Below are positions 11,245 to 21,050 of a stretch of DNA of 45,628 nucleotides, in pieces. Within the stretch, counting starts at the first letter, position 1; the number at the start of each line of letters is the position of its first letter. The DNA is taken from positions 1 to 45,628 of the forward strand of contig WSUB01000249.1 of the NCBI GenBank assembly GCA_019633425.1. The letters run 5' to 3'. The position numbers were made by a program, and so were the translations under genes. Under the pieces are notes generated by a model. It had not been told where the DNA came from. It did not search any database and saw only the letters and a list, made by a program, of their open reading frames with translations. This DNA is from Tulasnella sp. 424. Taxonomy: Eukaryota > Basidiomycota > Agaricomycetes > Cantharellales > Tulasnellaceae.

Positions 11245-11532
11245 CTATCAACCCAGATTCAGAATGCCTGATTAGGGTACCAACCGTCTTAGCTTGGATA
11301 AGAAACTAAAATTCAAATGCAAAATGCGCTGAAAAATGCTATGGGAATTCGACAGCCCAGCTCTCGAAAACCATTGTATTTGGTTCGAGCAGAAGCTGCA
11401 ACTCTTCGCTATAAAATACGTGGACCCCCGCGCAGGACTTACATGTTTGGAGGTGAAATAATTCCCGTCCCCGTCTTTATCCCAAAATGCAACGTCTTTT
11501 TGGAGGGCTGTGCGATTGTCGGGCACTGCCAT
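11245..11532 (-). pseudogene. Caleosin copy 3, truncated pseudogene (exons 1-2 only)
   Basis: Exon 1 (11443-11532) matches copy 2 but has Asp in place of the conserved haem-ligand His (ALQKDVAFWD) and a one-base insertion after the EF-hand DKDGDG. The acceptor of the next intron, CCAG in copy 2, is CCAA here, and the exon 2 homologue (to about 11250) contains in-frame stops. Exons 3-6 are absent. It keeps its divergent placement next to small-gene copy 3, so the pair was duplicated together and the caleosin half then died. Confidence 0.85.
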
Positions 11533-12137
11533 CACGTCGTTGGGAAAAGGGGATATAAAAATGTGGGGTTCAAGGGGTACTAGAAGGCAGTAATTTGGGG
11601 GTCAGTTTATAGACATGCTTGCGAAGAAATGAACGGAACAAGTGATAGACCTAATCCTTCGTCGAACGTTCGAAGAAACTGAGTGGAATGTGCAGGTAGA
11701 TAGAAACCTTCTACGTTCTATGGTTCAGGTCCCCCTTCTAATGAACCCTTGCGCCAACGTGAGGCTCCTTGCGATCTCACGGCTGATGATTGGGCGCTCT
11801 GTAGATAGTCCGACATCATCATCGTCACGGGCTTCCGCCAGAAGAGGCTAAGGTGGGGGGAGGGGGTTGCGATGCATTCTTCGGCCGAGGAAGAAAGGGG
11901 CTCACTCAAGGGCCAGCATCCAGTACTGACATATAGTGTCTTTGAAGTTCACCAATTGAGGCCCGTAGTTCGCGTTTCCTGACGTTGTGACCGCGGTTCA
12001 AAGATCGCCGCCGCGCTACGTCATATCCCCGGCTTTACACGGCGTAAGCTCCGGCCGTCTAACCACTACCCCTGTCCGAGTCTTAACCTCGTCATCTCTC
12101 TCACCACCTTCACTCCAGGACGACAGCCCGTATAATA
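11533..12137. promoter_or_regulatory. Divergent promoter region between caleosin pseudogene and small-gene copy 3
   Basis: Homologous in parts to 9935-10566. It includes the conserved upstream boxes at 11957-12062 (GTTCGCGTTTCC, CTACGTCATATCCCCGGC, CGGCGTAAGC) and a TC-rich leader ending CCAGGACGACAGC before the start codon. Confidence 0.4.
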
Positions 12138-12680
12138 ATGCCAGCTCCCTCTCAGTTTTACGTTCGACTCCAACGAGGTATGGTTTGTTGTATCCCAATA
12201 TAACACTCTAGTTGATCTGGAACCATCAAACCATCACTGGCAGGAATCACGGGCGGATTCGCTCCCCCAACGCCGTCCGAAATCCATCAGCTCGCGAGGT
12301 CTTCCGATAACCCTTCCATCCTCTCGGTGCAATTGGCTGTCCGCCCAGATGGCACGCCTCAACTAGTCCAGAAGGAACCCAAGTCCGTCCCGATTCCCGA
12401 GTTTTCCACCCTCGCAGCAGACGACCCCAAGAACGTCGACACCCGAGTAGCAGAGCTCGAGAGCATATTGAAAAACTTGCCTACCGAACAGCCCCCCGGT
12501 TCCGAGGATATCTATGGAATGGATACCAGTATCGCGTATGGGAGCGACAACTTGGAGTGGACTAATGGTGGACCCGGAGGTTGCGGGCATGGAAGGAGTG
12601 AAGTCCAAGCGACAGAAGAGCAGAAGCAGCAGTTCAAGAGGGCGGTCGAGATTGTTAAAGGATTGACTGAAGGGAACTGA
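12138..12680 (+). CDS. Small unknown protein, family copy 3 (158 aa)
   Basis: Exons 12138-12177 and 12244-12680 give 158 aa. It shares the MPAPSQF start, intron position and conserved core (RVAELESILKNLP, PPGSEDIYGM, LEWTNGGPGGC, EEQKQQFKRAVEIVKGL) with copy 2. The middle segment (about residues 30-60) is much more diverged than the core. No stop or frameshift is present. Function unknown. Confidence 0.75.
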
Positions 12681-13015
12681 GAACCTATTCGTTGATGTGA
12701 CAAGTTTGCGGAATTACATTGTCCTTGAAGTGCTGAAGGTTCTACATGTAGGAATGATTCTTCCCTCTCGCCCCTCAGCTTCCCCTCGTCGAGGTGACAC
12801 CAGGTGACGTCTCGCGCAGCACCTCCTGCTCAAACGAGGGGCTAAAGGAACGCACGAGCAGCCGGCAGCCAATCAGCGAGTCACTTGGCTTACATAAGAT
12901 GCCGGGACAAGGGATTTTAACGCTGGGCTTCATCTTCTCATCTCACCACTGCCTCGTATTCCATTCCTCCCTTTGCTCCCCTCTCCCTCCGACTCTATCG
13001 ATTAAGTTCGCATAG

Positions 13016-14933
13016 ATGTCTTCATCTGCTTTTCCCCGTCATGCTGCTACTATAGCTGGTGACTATTCGTTTCCCACAGGTCAGTAAAAAGCCTCTCCTA
13101 TGAACCGCTTCCCCACGCAGGGGTTCACCCAATATTAATCTATTGAACCAGGCAAACGAAGATGGCTGACCAACATATGGAGAAAGCTCACCCTCCGACC
13201 ATTCAACCATTCATCTACTCCCACATTTACGCCGGTCGAAATTCCTTGGGAGCCACGTCCGTCGTTGCCAAACGTGCTGGTGGACCCTGTTCGGAGTCGG
13301 GACCGACGTGACAACACAGCCACACGGGCACCGTCCCCTCCGTTTATCGACTTTGGAGCTATTCGACACTCGATCGACGTTACCCAAACTGTTGATTCGG
13401 AAGCTCAAGATCCTTCGCGCTTGTCACCGGATTCTGCTGCAACCATTACAAAGAATGATTATCAAGCCGCGTTGACGCAGCCTGCACAGGTTCGGAAATC
13501 GCCACCAACCGCCATCTCTCCTATACCTTTCCAAGGGAAAAGGAGTCTTCAAGTGCCGGAGACGCCGACACCCACACGTTTTATGCCATCCCCGACCAAG
13601 CCTTTGACGCTCTCGCCAATATCGACATCGAACCTCGGTCTCCCGGCAATCTGCGATTCCCCAACAGGTGAAGCGGAGACGCCGCTCAACTTTCCTTCCG
13701 GAGTCAAGGACTTGACTGGTCAACTTGTTAACGTCGTATTGATCGCGCCGGGGAACAATGACGTGTATCGGGCGCAGCTGGTCAACGAAGGTCGAGCGGT
13801 ACGTGCAACACTCCAAATTCGCCTTCCGTCTCGACGCTGACACCCCGCATTGCAGGTGGCTATTAAGGTCTTTCGACCACGGCCGTCGGTCCGCGAAACC
13901 GACGAGGAAGCAGCAGCAATGCAAGGCCGCACGCATCTCCGAGTTCAACGTGAAGCCTCAGTGTGGCACTCGTTAGGAGACCATCCGAGAGTCGTCGAAC
14001 TTTTGGGGTATGCCTTGGTCGACGGCAACCCTTGCCTTATCAGCCCGTGGTCTCGAAACGGGAACGTGTACCAGTATCTCAAGAAGAACCCGGATGCGGA
14101 TCGCCGAGCATTGGTGGGTCTCTTCACGAAGAAATCCTGTTCCTTTCTCGTTGTTAACGCGCCTATGTTACTCAGATTCTTGACGTATCAGAGGGACTTT
14201 TGTACCTGCATACGCGGGATCCGCCCATTGTTCATGCCGATATCAAAGGGGTAAGCAGTCCTTATATGCTGAGCGTTTCGGGAGCCTTAACGCCTGACGG
14301 TCCCCGACTCGGCTCTCTAGTACAACGTCCTTGTATCCGACTCCGGCCGGGCAATGTTATGCGACTTTGGCAACAGTGTTACCCTGGCGGACGACCCAAC
14401 AGGCCTGACGACGCCAAACGTGGGGCAGGGAACGACTCGTTGGATCGCACCAGAGGTGTTGTTAGGAGAGCCCGCTACCTCTAAAGCGGATGTGTACTCT
14501 TTCGCGATTCTAGCCTTGGGTGAGGACAACCATTAAAAAAAACACTTGGCGCAAAGACTGACATTTGGGTTTTCGTCATTTCTAGAAGTCATGTCTGACA
14601 AGCTGCCTTATTACAAGCTTCAAGTCCATGCTGCGGTCATTCTGGCTAAAGCTCGTGGCAAGATCCCGTCGAGGGAATCGTACCCGGAGCTCCCCGAGAT
14701 GGATCCTTTTTGGCCGCTGTTGATCCAGTGTTGGGATTCGGACGCGAGCGCGAGGCCTGAGATGGAGAAAGTTCACTCTACGGTGCGTGCATTATTTCCT
14801 CGCGGTCGTACGAGTTTCTAGCGAAGTGTCTGACGATTATGTTCGCCTCCTTGTTTTGCAGTTGGCAATGTGGCAACAGCTTTTCGGGTACAAGCGTCCC
14901 CAACGACCCAAACGAAACCAAACAGCTTCCTAA
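13016..14933 (+). CDS. Protein kinase with long Ser/Pro-rich N-terminus (HADIKG catalytic loop)
   Basis: Seven exons (13016-13079, 13152-13798, 13856-14113, 14176-14250, 14321-14519, 14586-14782, 14862-14933) keep frame throughout and encode 503 aa. Residues 1 to about 215 are low-complexity, rich in Ser, Pro and Thr. The kinase domain has VAIKVF (K241), REASVW as helix C, a catalytic loop VHADIKGYNVLV (D345, with Ala in place of the usual Arg/Gly after His), DFG at 363-365, a WIAPE activation-segment end, and a C-lobe CWDSDASARPEME. This is the tyrosine-kinase-like style of Ser/Thr kinase expanded in mushroom-forming fungi (family knowledge). All catalytic residues are present, so activity is likely; the substrate is unknown. 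Its neighbour at 15868 is a related kinase. Confidence 0.9.
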
Positions 14934-15452
14934 TCTTATTTAACCTACGAAAGACCGGAGCCTGGACGCCCGATATTTATGAACCTCGGATTCTTTGTAT
15001 AAAGGAAATGGACGTTTGATCTTCATTTTCTAATTCACCGGACTCGGACCGGTATCTAAATTTATTGCTCCTCCCCCCCCCCTGGAATTCAGCTCCTGCT
15101 TTTATTCTTGTTGTTCCCGTATCGTATACTTCACATCTAACCATGATAAATTATTAGTACGGTAGTATTCGATCAAGCTCCACTTTTTCAGCAACGCGCT
15201 AAAATCTCTCGTTCAGGGCCAACTCCCACCAGGTCCAGCACGATCAGCCTGATATCACCTCGATCGCGAGGTTGGCAATAAGCCTTCCCCCCTCTCTGGT
15301 CGCATACGTTCCATTTCCTCAATCTCTGATTGCTCAGTTTCCAACCTCCGAAGCCAGCAGACTCCTTCCAACCAGTAAGGAAAGTCGGTGGCTCTGCAGA
15401 TCACCAGTTGAAATTCAAATCACGCGCGCTTAAGGCTTCCAAATAGCAAGCA
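14934..15452. other. Intergenic: kinase 3' region and duplicated leader of the copper-fist gene
   Basis: No gene is visible. A run of ten C residues occurs at about 15073-15082. From about 15335 the sequence resembles the leader of the intact copper-fist gene (for example AGACTCCTTCCAAC at both loci), so the duplication included part of the promoter or leader. Confidence 0.5.
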
Positions 15453-15756
15453 ATGGTAAGCCCCACTACGCATACACGATGCAGAGCTTCGCAGCGGAGG
15501 TCTGACCGGGATCTCACTCGTCATAGGGCCTTGTCGAAGGTAAGATGTTCGCTTGGCGAGGCAAAAAGTCTCCGCGATGCGCCTTGGGGACTCCCTACTT
15601 ACCTCTTGTCTCTTAAAACCCCCAAGTGCAACATGCATCCGACAGATCGATTATAAATACCCATTCAGACTGCCCTATAAATGATATCGAGGCAAAGGCA
15701 CTTGCAAATAACGCTTCCTGACTTCCTTGCCAATCTCATCAACATTCAGTATTCAG
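15453..15756 (+). pseudogene. Broken 5' module of a duplicated copper-fist gene
   Basis: Matches exons 1-3 of the intact gene at 25973. An ATG-only first exon (15453-15455) is followed by a 71-bp intron, then an exon 2 homologue (15527-15555) reading GLVEGKMFAC instead of VVVDGKKFAC. The next donor is GCGAGG where the intact gene has GTGAGT. The exon 3 homologue (from 15627) starts CATCIRQ but has lost the following Cys and His zinc ligands and reaches an in-frame TGA at 15682-15684. The DNA-binding head therefore cannot be made as in the parent. Confidence 0.75.
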
Positions 15757-15867
15757 GGAACAGCTATCTCACAATGCGACAACTGCCCAGAGCTGAAGAG
15801 GACGAAGCAGCACGCCAAGTGCGGATGCGACACAAAAACGTCTAGCCATAGTCGCAGTCGCAACAGC

Positions 15868-18620
15868 ATGCATAATGCCACAGAGGGTTACATCATCGGC
15901 AGCCGTCCAAACGACCAGCGACACGCAGTGCATTACCCCTCTTATCCCACCAACGCTAACAGCAGTACCTACAGCAAATCGCCATCGTCAGCTGCTGCAG
16001 CTTCTACGTCTCCATGCTGTCCTGCACCTCTTGGCTTGGACAACCCCTTCGCTACTGGTTCTGACATTTCGGCTCCCTCATCGCCTCTCAGTGTCGACTT
16101 CGATCACCCGAGTTGTTTGTCACCTCCGAAATCGAGCAACCCTTTCTCCCACGACTCTGAGATTTCGGCCCCTCCGTCACCGGCAAGCGTCGACTTCGAT
16201 CGTTCATGTTATTTTGGAGGTCTCGGTTTGGACAACCCCTTCGCCACTGGGTCCGACGTTTCGGTCCCGTCATCGCCTTTTAGCGTCAACTCCAATATTC
16301 CAGAGGACGCAGCAACCGGTGAGAGATCTAGTCTTTCGATCCTCTGCACGAGACTATTATCATAACCAAGACCTTCACATAGCGCGCGATCCTACCTGCA
16401 ATATCAATGGCGCTGAAACGTGTGATTGTCCTACACATCGTTTTAGTCTGATTTCCGCTGGCGGGGGTAGCTCTGCTACAGGAGCCTCCTTGCTTCGTTC
16501 AGAACACAGCCTTCCACCTTCAGCTTTGCCTTCGAGATTCCTTCCATCTAACTGCCTACCAGATGCTGATACACCAACTCAGCAACTGAACGACATTTTC
16601 TCACATGGCGAGGACGCCAATCATCATCCGTACCTACACCAATCAGGAGAAAGCGATGTCGTTGGCACCAGTTCAAACAACCTCCGGCGGCGACAGCGTC
16701 CAATGGATCACCCCCCTGCTCCTAAAGACGTTCTATTCGACAGATCCGCCATCCCAGCTACCATTTCTCCTTCCCATCCCTTACCCCAGAGTCTAGCCAA
16801 CCCCACCGCCCTCAACCACTGTGTACTCGCTCTCACGGAAGACGGTGCTTCTCCAATTCGGATTCAACCTGGTATCTTCGACTCGAGCGGCGTTTCCCCA
16901 ACACTAGGGTACCCCCGACAGTTTAGTGATGTCACAGTCGAGACCTTCAAAAGGAGTTCGCCGCCATACCACCTCGCCCGTGAAATTCGGCCCTCTTTAC
17001 CGTTCGGTCGGAAGCCGACTGGTGTTCAGCCGCTCTTTCCGCCGCGCACGGTTGAAGTGAATACATTGACGACAGCAACGTTTGAAAGGGCTGCTAATAC
17101 TGTACAAGTGAATTCACCGGGCCAAATTATTCAGGAGGACATCCGAGCCGGACCTGGGCCCCACCATAAAGCCACCCTGTCGTTTGCGGATGATTCATTA
17201 CAACCAGTCCAAAACAACACCCAGGATTCGTCGCCTTCTTCGGAGCTCTTTACACGCTTGTGGTTGGAAACTCAGCAATTTCCGAACATGTCTATTGGGG
17301 AGCCACGGAATTCGCCATACCTTCCTAATTTTATTCCCCGGACAAGGGTACGTCTCCATCGCGAATCTTGAGTTTTACTTCATCCCTCCAATGAGATAAA
17401 TTGACGTTTTAATTGTGTGCTCTCACGCGAATAAAGGGCTCATACAACCTTCACTGTCAACTCGAGGAAATCCTACCAGAATTGCTTGGCGAACTCGTCA
17501 GACCTTCGAAACCGCTTCTTCGGGGCGGATATGCGGATGTTTACAAAGGGACATGGACACAGCCTCATGGCGAAAAAATCGATGTAGCCATCAAAGTTCT
17601 ACGAGCCATAACACCGACCTCAATAACATTGAATCAAGAAAGGTTAAAACAGAAGATCCTAATAGTAAGTCATTTTCAAAGTCGCCTACATGTGATACCT
17701 GGTTATAATCAGGCACTTTACCGGATGGCAGCGAATAAAGCGAGAAGCTCTGATCTGGACACGAACAACTCATCGACACATTCACCCCTGCCTGGGGTAC
17801 CGGGTTAGTGACGAACCGCAGCTCATTAGCCCCTGGTGCTCCCACGGGAACTTGAGTGACTACCTCACCGTTACCAAAGATCTCACCTCGCGCGGAAAGC
17901 TTTTACTAGTGCGTCAAACGCACATGTCTATGATGGATTTGTTCTAAACGTCTTCTCTTTAGATCCGTCAAGCCGCTCTCGCACTAGCCCACCTTCACAA
18001 CCAAACACCTCCTATTTGCCATGGCGACATCAAACCGGAAAACGTTCTCGTTAACGATTTCCGTGAAGCGGCACTATCTGACTTCGGTGTCAGCCGGATC
18101 GTTGAGGACATCGCAGTCCGCACTGGATTGACGACAACCGAGCAAGGACCAAAAGGGACGTATATCTACACTGCACCCGAAATATTTGATCCCGAATTAC
18201 TTGAGCCCAATGATGGGGAGGCTAAGGCAAGCTGCGAAGGGGATGTCTATGCATTTGGTGGACTGATCTTGACGGTAAGTCATGCGGTCGACAGGCTCTA
18301 AATGGGATTATAGTTGTCTTGCCTTAGGTGATGAGTGGACAACCTCCGTTTCACAAGATAAAAAATAAGGCAAAAATTATAATACTTATCGTCAAGAATG
18401 AGCACCCCAAGCCATGCGACCATTTGGGTCTTCCAGAGACCGACCCTCTTTGGTCCTTGATGGTGAACTGCTGGCATTTCCAACCGGAAATGCGACCTTC
18501 GATGGGAGAGGTCATTATTAAGGTCCGCTCTCGTCGTTGTTGAATATAAGCGCCAGTCTAATAAGGCATTCATTCTGGCTTCTCTAGTTGGAGGAAGATA
18601 TTGGTCGCAGGGAGCGTTAG
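15868..18620 (+). CDS. Chimeric protein kinase: copper-fist-gene-derived N-terminus fused to a kinase domain
   Basis: Exons from the first in-frame ATG: 15868-16318, 16383-17347, 17437-17664, 17732-17908, 17963-18274, 18328-18522, 18588-18620, all in frame (786 aa). Residues 1 to about 140 match the copper-fist gene downstream (MHNATEGYIIG versus MHNATEGHIIG) and contain a threefold repeat of GSDISAPSSPLSVDFD-like units. A unique Ser/Pro-rich stretch follows (about 150-470). The kinase has GGYADVYKG, VAIK (K525), HGDIKPENVLV (D629), DFG at 647-649, YTAPE, and C-lobe CWHFQPEMRPSM. Upstream of the ATG the same frame is open to 15757 and reads the second half of the zinc module (QCDNC...KCGCDTK), so the true start may be different. 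The last intron donors are ordinary. Catalytic residues are intact. Confidence 0.78.
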
Positions 18621-18974
18621 ATAACACAGGAAAAAAGGTCCAAAGGCGTCATTGATAACTTTGTTGATAATTGTCCGAAAGTTCCGTGATTTATCATATG
18701 ACTAAGCAAACCTTTCGGAAAGCTCGCCGCAAGTTTTCATGAAGAACTTTAGGCTATTTTCCCTGTGTAATAGAGAGGTTGCGAATTAAAGCATGCTCCA
18801 AATTCGACGTGCGAACTCCACCTTTCACGGCCGTGCTCCAAACCCTCCTTCGCTCCCGAAGTCAGTAGACCGTCACTGGCTTGAGCAAAGTCACTCCACG
18901 GTTTCAAGCCTCACCAGCATCTCAAGATCCCACGCCACATGTCCATGTTCGCCTTCTCGTGTCAAGAAGAGTAC
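18621..18974. other. Intergenic between kinase and second cellulase
   Basis: About 350 bp of 3' flank. No gene is recognised; open frames here are not supported by splice signals or protein features. Confidence 0.4.
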
Positions 18975-19196
18975 GAGTTCTTGCTATACGAAGGATGCGC
19001 GCGAGGCAGAGACCAAATATCAGAGTTTGAAAAACCGCGGCAAGGAGCGAAATGACGATTTTTCCAGGAGAACGGAAGTACATGAGGAGGGAACGATCGA
19101 AGACATTTTTAACTAGGGATTTTTTCATGCCAAGAGGCGAGAGCCAGCCATACGATCCAAGCCCAATCCAACTTCCTCCAGTTTGCGACTGGTCGC

Positions 19197-20908
19197 TTAC
19201 AAGCACTGAGAGTAGTAAGGGTTGGAGTACTTGCAAGTGAAGGGGGAAGCGCAGACGGTGGGTCCGCTGTAGGTTTGGCCGCCGCACTGTAAATGTATGT
19301 TAGTAGGGGTCTGGGGCAGAAAAGAAGGATCAACGAACCTGGCCGTATTGAGTCTGAGTGCCACCATTGGCGGTGGTGGTCTTGGATGTGGTGGTGGTGG
19401 TAGTGGACTTGCTGGAGGTAGTGGAAGTAGACTTGGTGGAAGTGGAAGAGGTCTTGGTCGTGGTGGTCGTGCCGGTGGTCGTGCCAGTGTAAGTCGAGCC
19501 GATGTCACCAACCTTGATGTTGGAGTAAGTCACAGTGGCGCTTGCAGCGCTCGTTTCGATGTCAGAGGGAACACCGGATGTCGTGGGGCAGGTACCGCGG
19601 GCGCATCCGTCTGAGGTGCAGTCAGTAGGGTACTGAGAGTCCAACCAGAGCATGTTGACTGCGTAGTCGTCCCACACGGAGAGGACCAAAACACCACCAC
19701 GCCCGAGGGACTGACCCATGGCGGCGAGACCGCCCTTAGCCTGGAACTGCTGCTGGTCGCCGAAAGTTGTCTTTTGAGCGTCGCAGTAAGCCTCCGTGAT
19801 CGAGTTCACCGCGGGGATACCAGCGATCTTGTTGACTGAGTTCTGGATGACAACGCCATTCTGGACGTACAGGCGGCGGATTTCAGTGAGGGTGCCCGTA
19901 GCGGTACCGCTATCGGTGATGAACTGGGTGACGACAGTAATCTTCTTGGAGGTGTCGACGGTCTTGCCAGGGCCGTAGAAGGTGGTGTCGCCTTGGCGGT
20001 AGGAGTTGAAGTCGCAGCCATCGGGATCGCACACACCGCTGTAGCGAGATGGGTTGCCGCAGTCGGCGCCGGTGCAGCGGGTTTGGCCAGTAACGGAGCA
20101 AGGGTGAGGGGTGTAGGCAGCCGAGATGGAGTTGGCCTCCCAGATGTCCATTTCGTTGCAGCATGAGCCGTAGTTACCGGTGCCAGAGTTGGTAGAGGAG
20201 CCGGTCCAGCCAGCGACGTTAGCCTAAGGGAGGGGAGGGATTTCGTCAGTGAACGGTTTCGAAAAAGGAGCGAGGTCAGACTACGCGTACCTCGCCGTTG
20301 ATGAACTTCAAGTCACGAGGGCACTGCGAGTCGCAGTAACCAGTTCCGTACTTGGCACCAGCCTTGTTGCCCGAGTACTTGGACAAACCACCATCGGCGT
20401 CCATCTCTGAGAAGTAGACAGCACCGTTCAAGCCGCAAGGCAAGCCCGAAACATCGACGTCGAAGGTGAACTCCTGGTTAAGAACCTTGAAGATGTTGTA
20501 GTGGGTGTCGTCGGACATGAGGTAGACACGAGAGCCGACGTTCTTGCCGTTGCTGTTGGGAGTGACGAACTTGAGGGTCAAAGCATTGCCGGAGGTGCTG
20601 ATACCGTAAGTGCCAGAGTAGTCAGCACCGTCAATAGCGCAGTTCGCGGCGCAAGTGACGCCGTCGGGGCAGATGGTGGCGTCCCAAGCGTTGCCGGTGT
20701 AGCAGTTGGTGTAGCCGGTGGTAGTGTGGGCCCAGCGCCAGTTGGCGTCGAGGGTGATCTTACCGGCCTGAGCAGTGCAGCCGCCAGCGGTGGTGCACTT
20801 GTACCAGGTGATAGCTGGGTGGGTCTCAGCGGTGTTGGTGCCGACCTGTTGAGCGGATACGGTGGCAAGTAGGCCAGAGAGGGCAAGGAAAGCGGCGGAG
20901 CTGAACAT
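19197..20908 (-). CDS. Secreted GH7 cellobiohydrolase I with C-terminal CBM1, copy 2
   Basis: Exons 20291-20908, 19339-20223 and 19197-19286 have exactly the lengths of copy 1 (618, 885 and 90 nt), giving 530 aa. Signal peptide [19 protein letters not shown], then QQVG. The NEMDIWEAN catalytic motif, Thr/Ser linker and CBM1 are all intact, and the CBM1 region is essentially identical to copy 1. Differences concentrate in the signal peptide, the segment around residues 55-95 and a patch near 270-300. Both introns are conserved in position. The gene converges on copy 1 across about 12 kb. Both copies look functional, so this is a paralogous pair with possible dose or regulatory divergence. Confidence 0.96.
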
Positions 20909-21017
20909 TTTGGTTTTGAAGCGAGTTGGGAGGTTGGGAGGTGGAAAGGACTGTTGAACTTGGCTGCGGTAGACGAGTAGTTGACCGATGCTGATTTGGT
21001 GACCCTTTGGTCAATCC

Positions 21018-21024
21018 TTATATA
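21018..21024 (-). promoter_or_regulatory. TATA box of second cellulase gene
   Basis: TATATAA on the minus strand, about 110 bp before the start codon at 20908, in the same context (GTTAAGGC before it) as the first copy. Confidence 0.6.
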
Positions 21025-21050
21025 GCCTTAACGTGACGGAGAATATACGG

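Larger units (their letters stand above)
18975..21050 (-). repeat. Inverted segmental duplication carrying GH7, right arm
   Basis: Reverse-complement partner of 5336-7405. The upstream edge is at about 21050 (CCGTATATTCTCC on the minus strand); DNA beyond it is unrelated to that beyond 5336. The downstream edge fades near 18975-18985. Confidence 0.85.
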
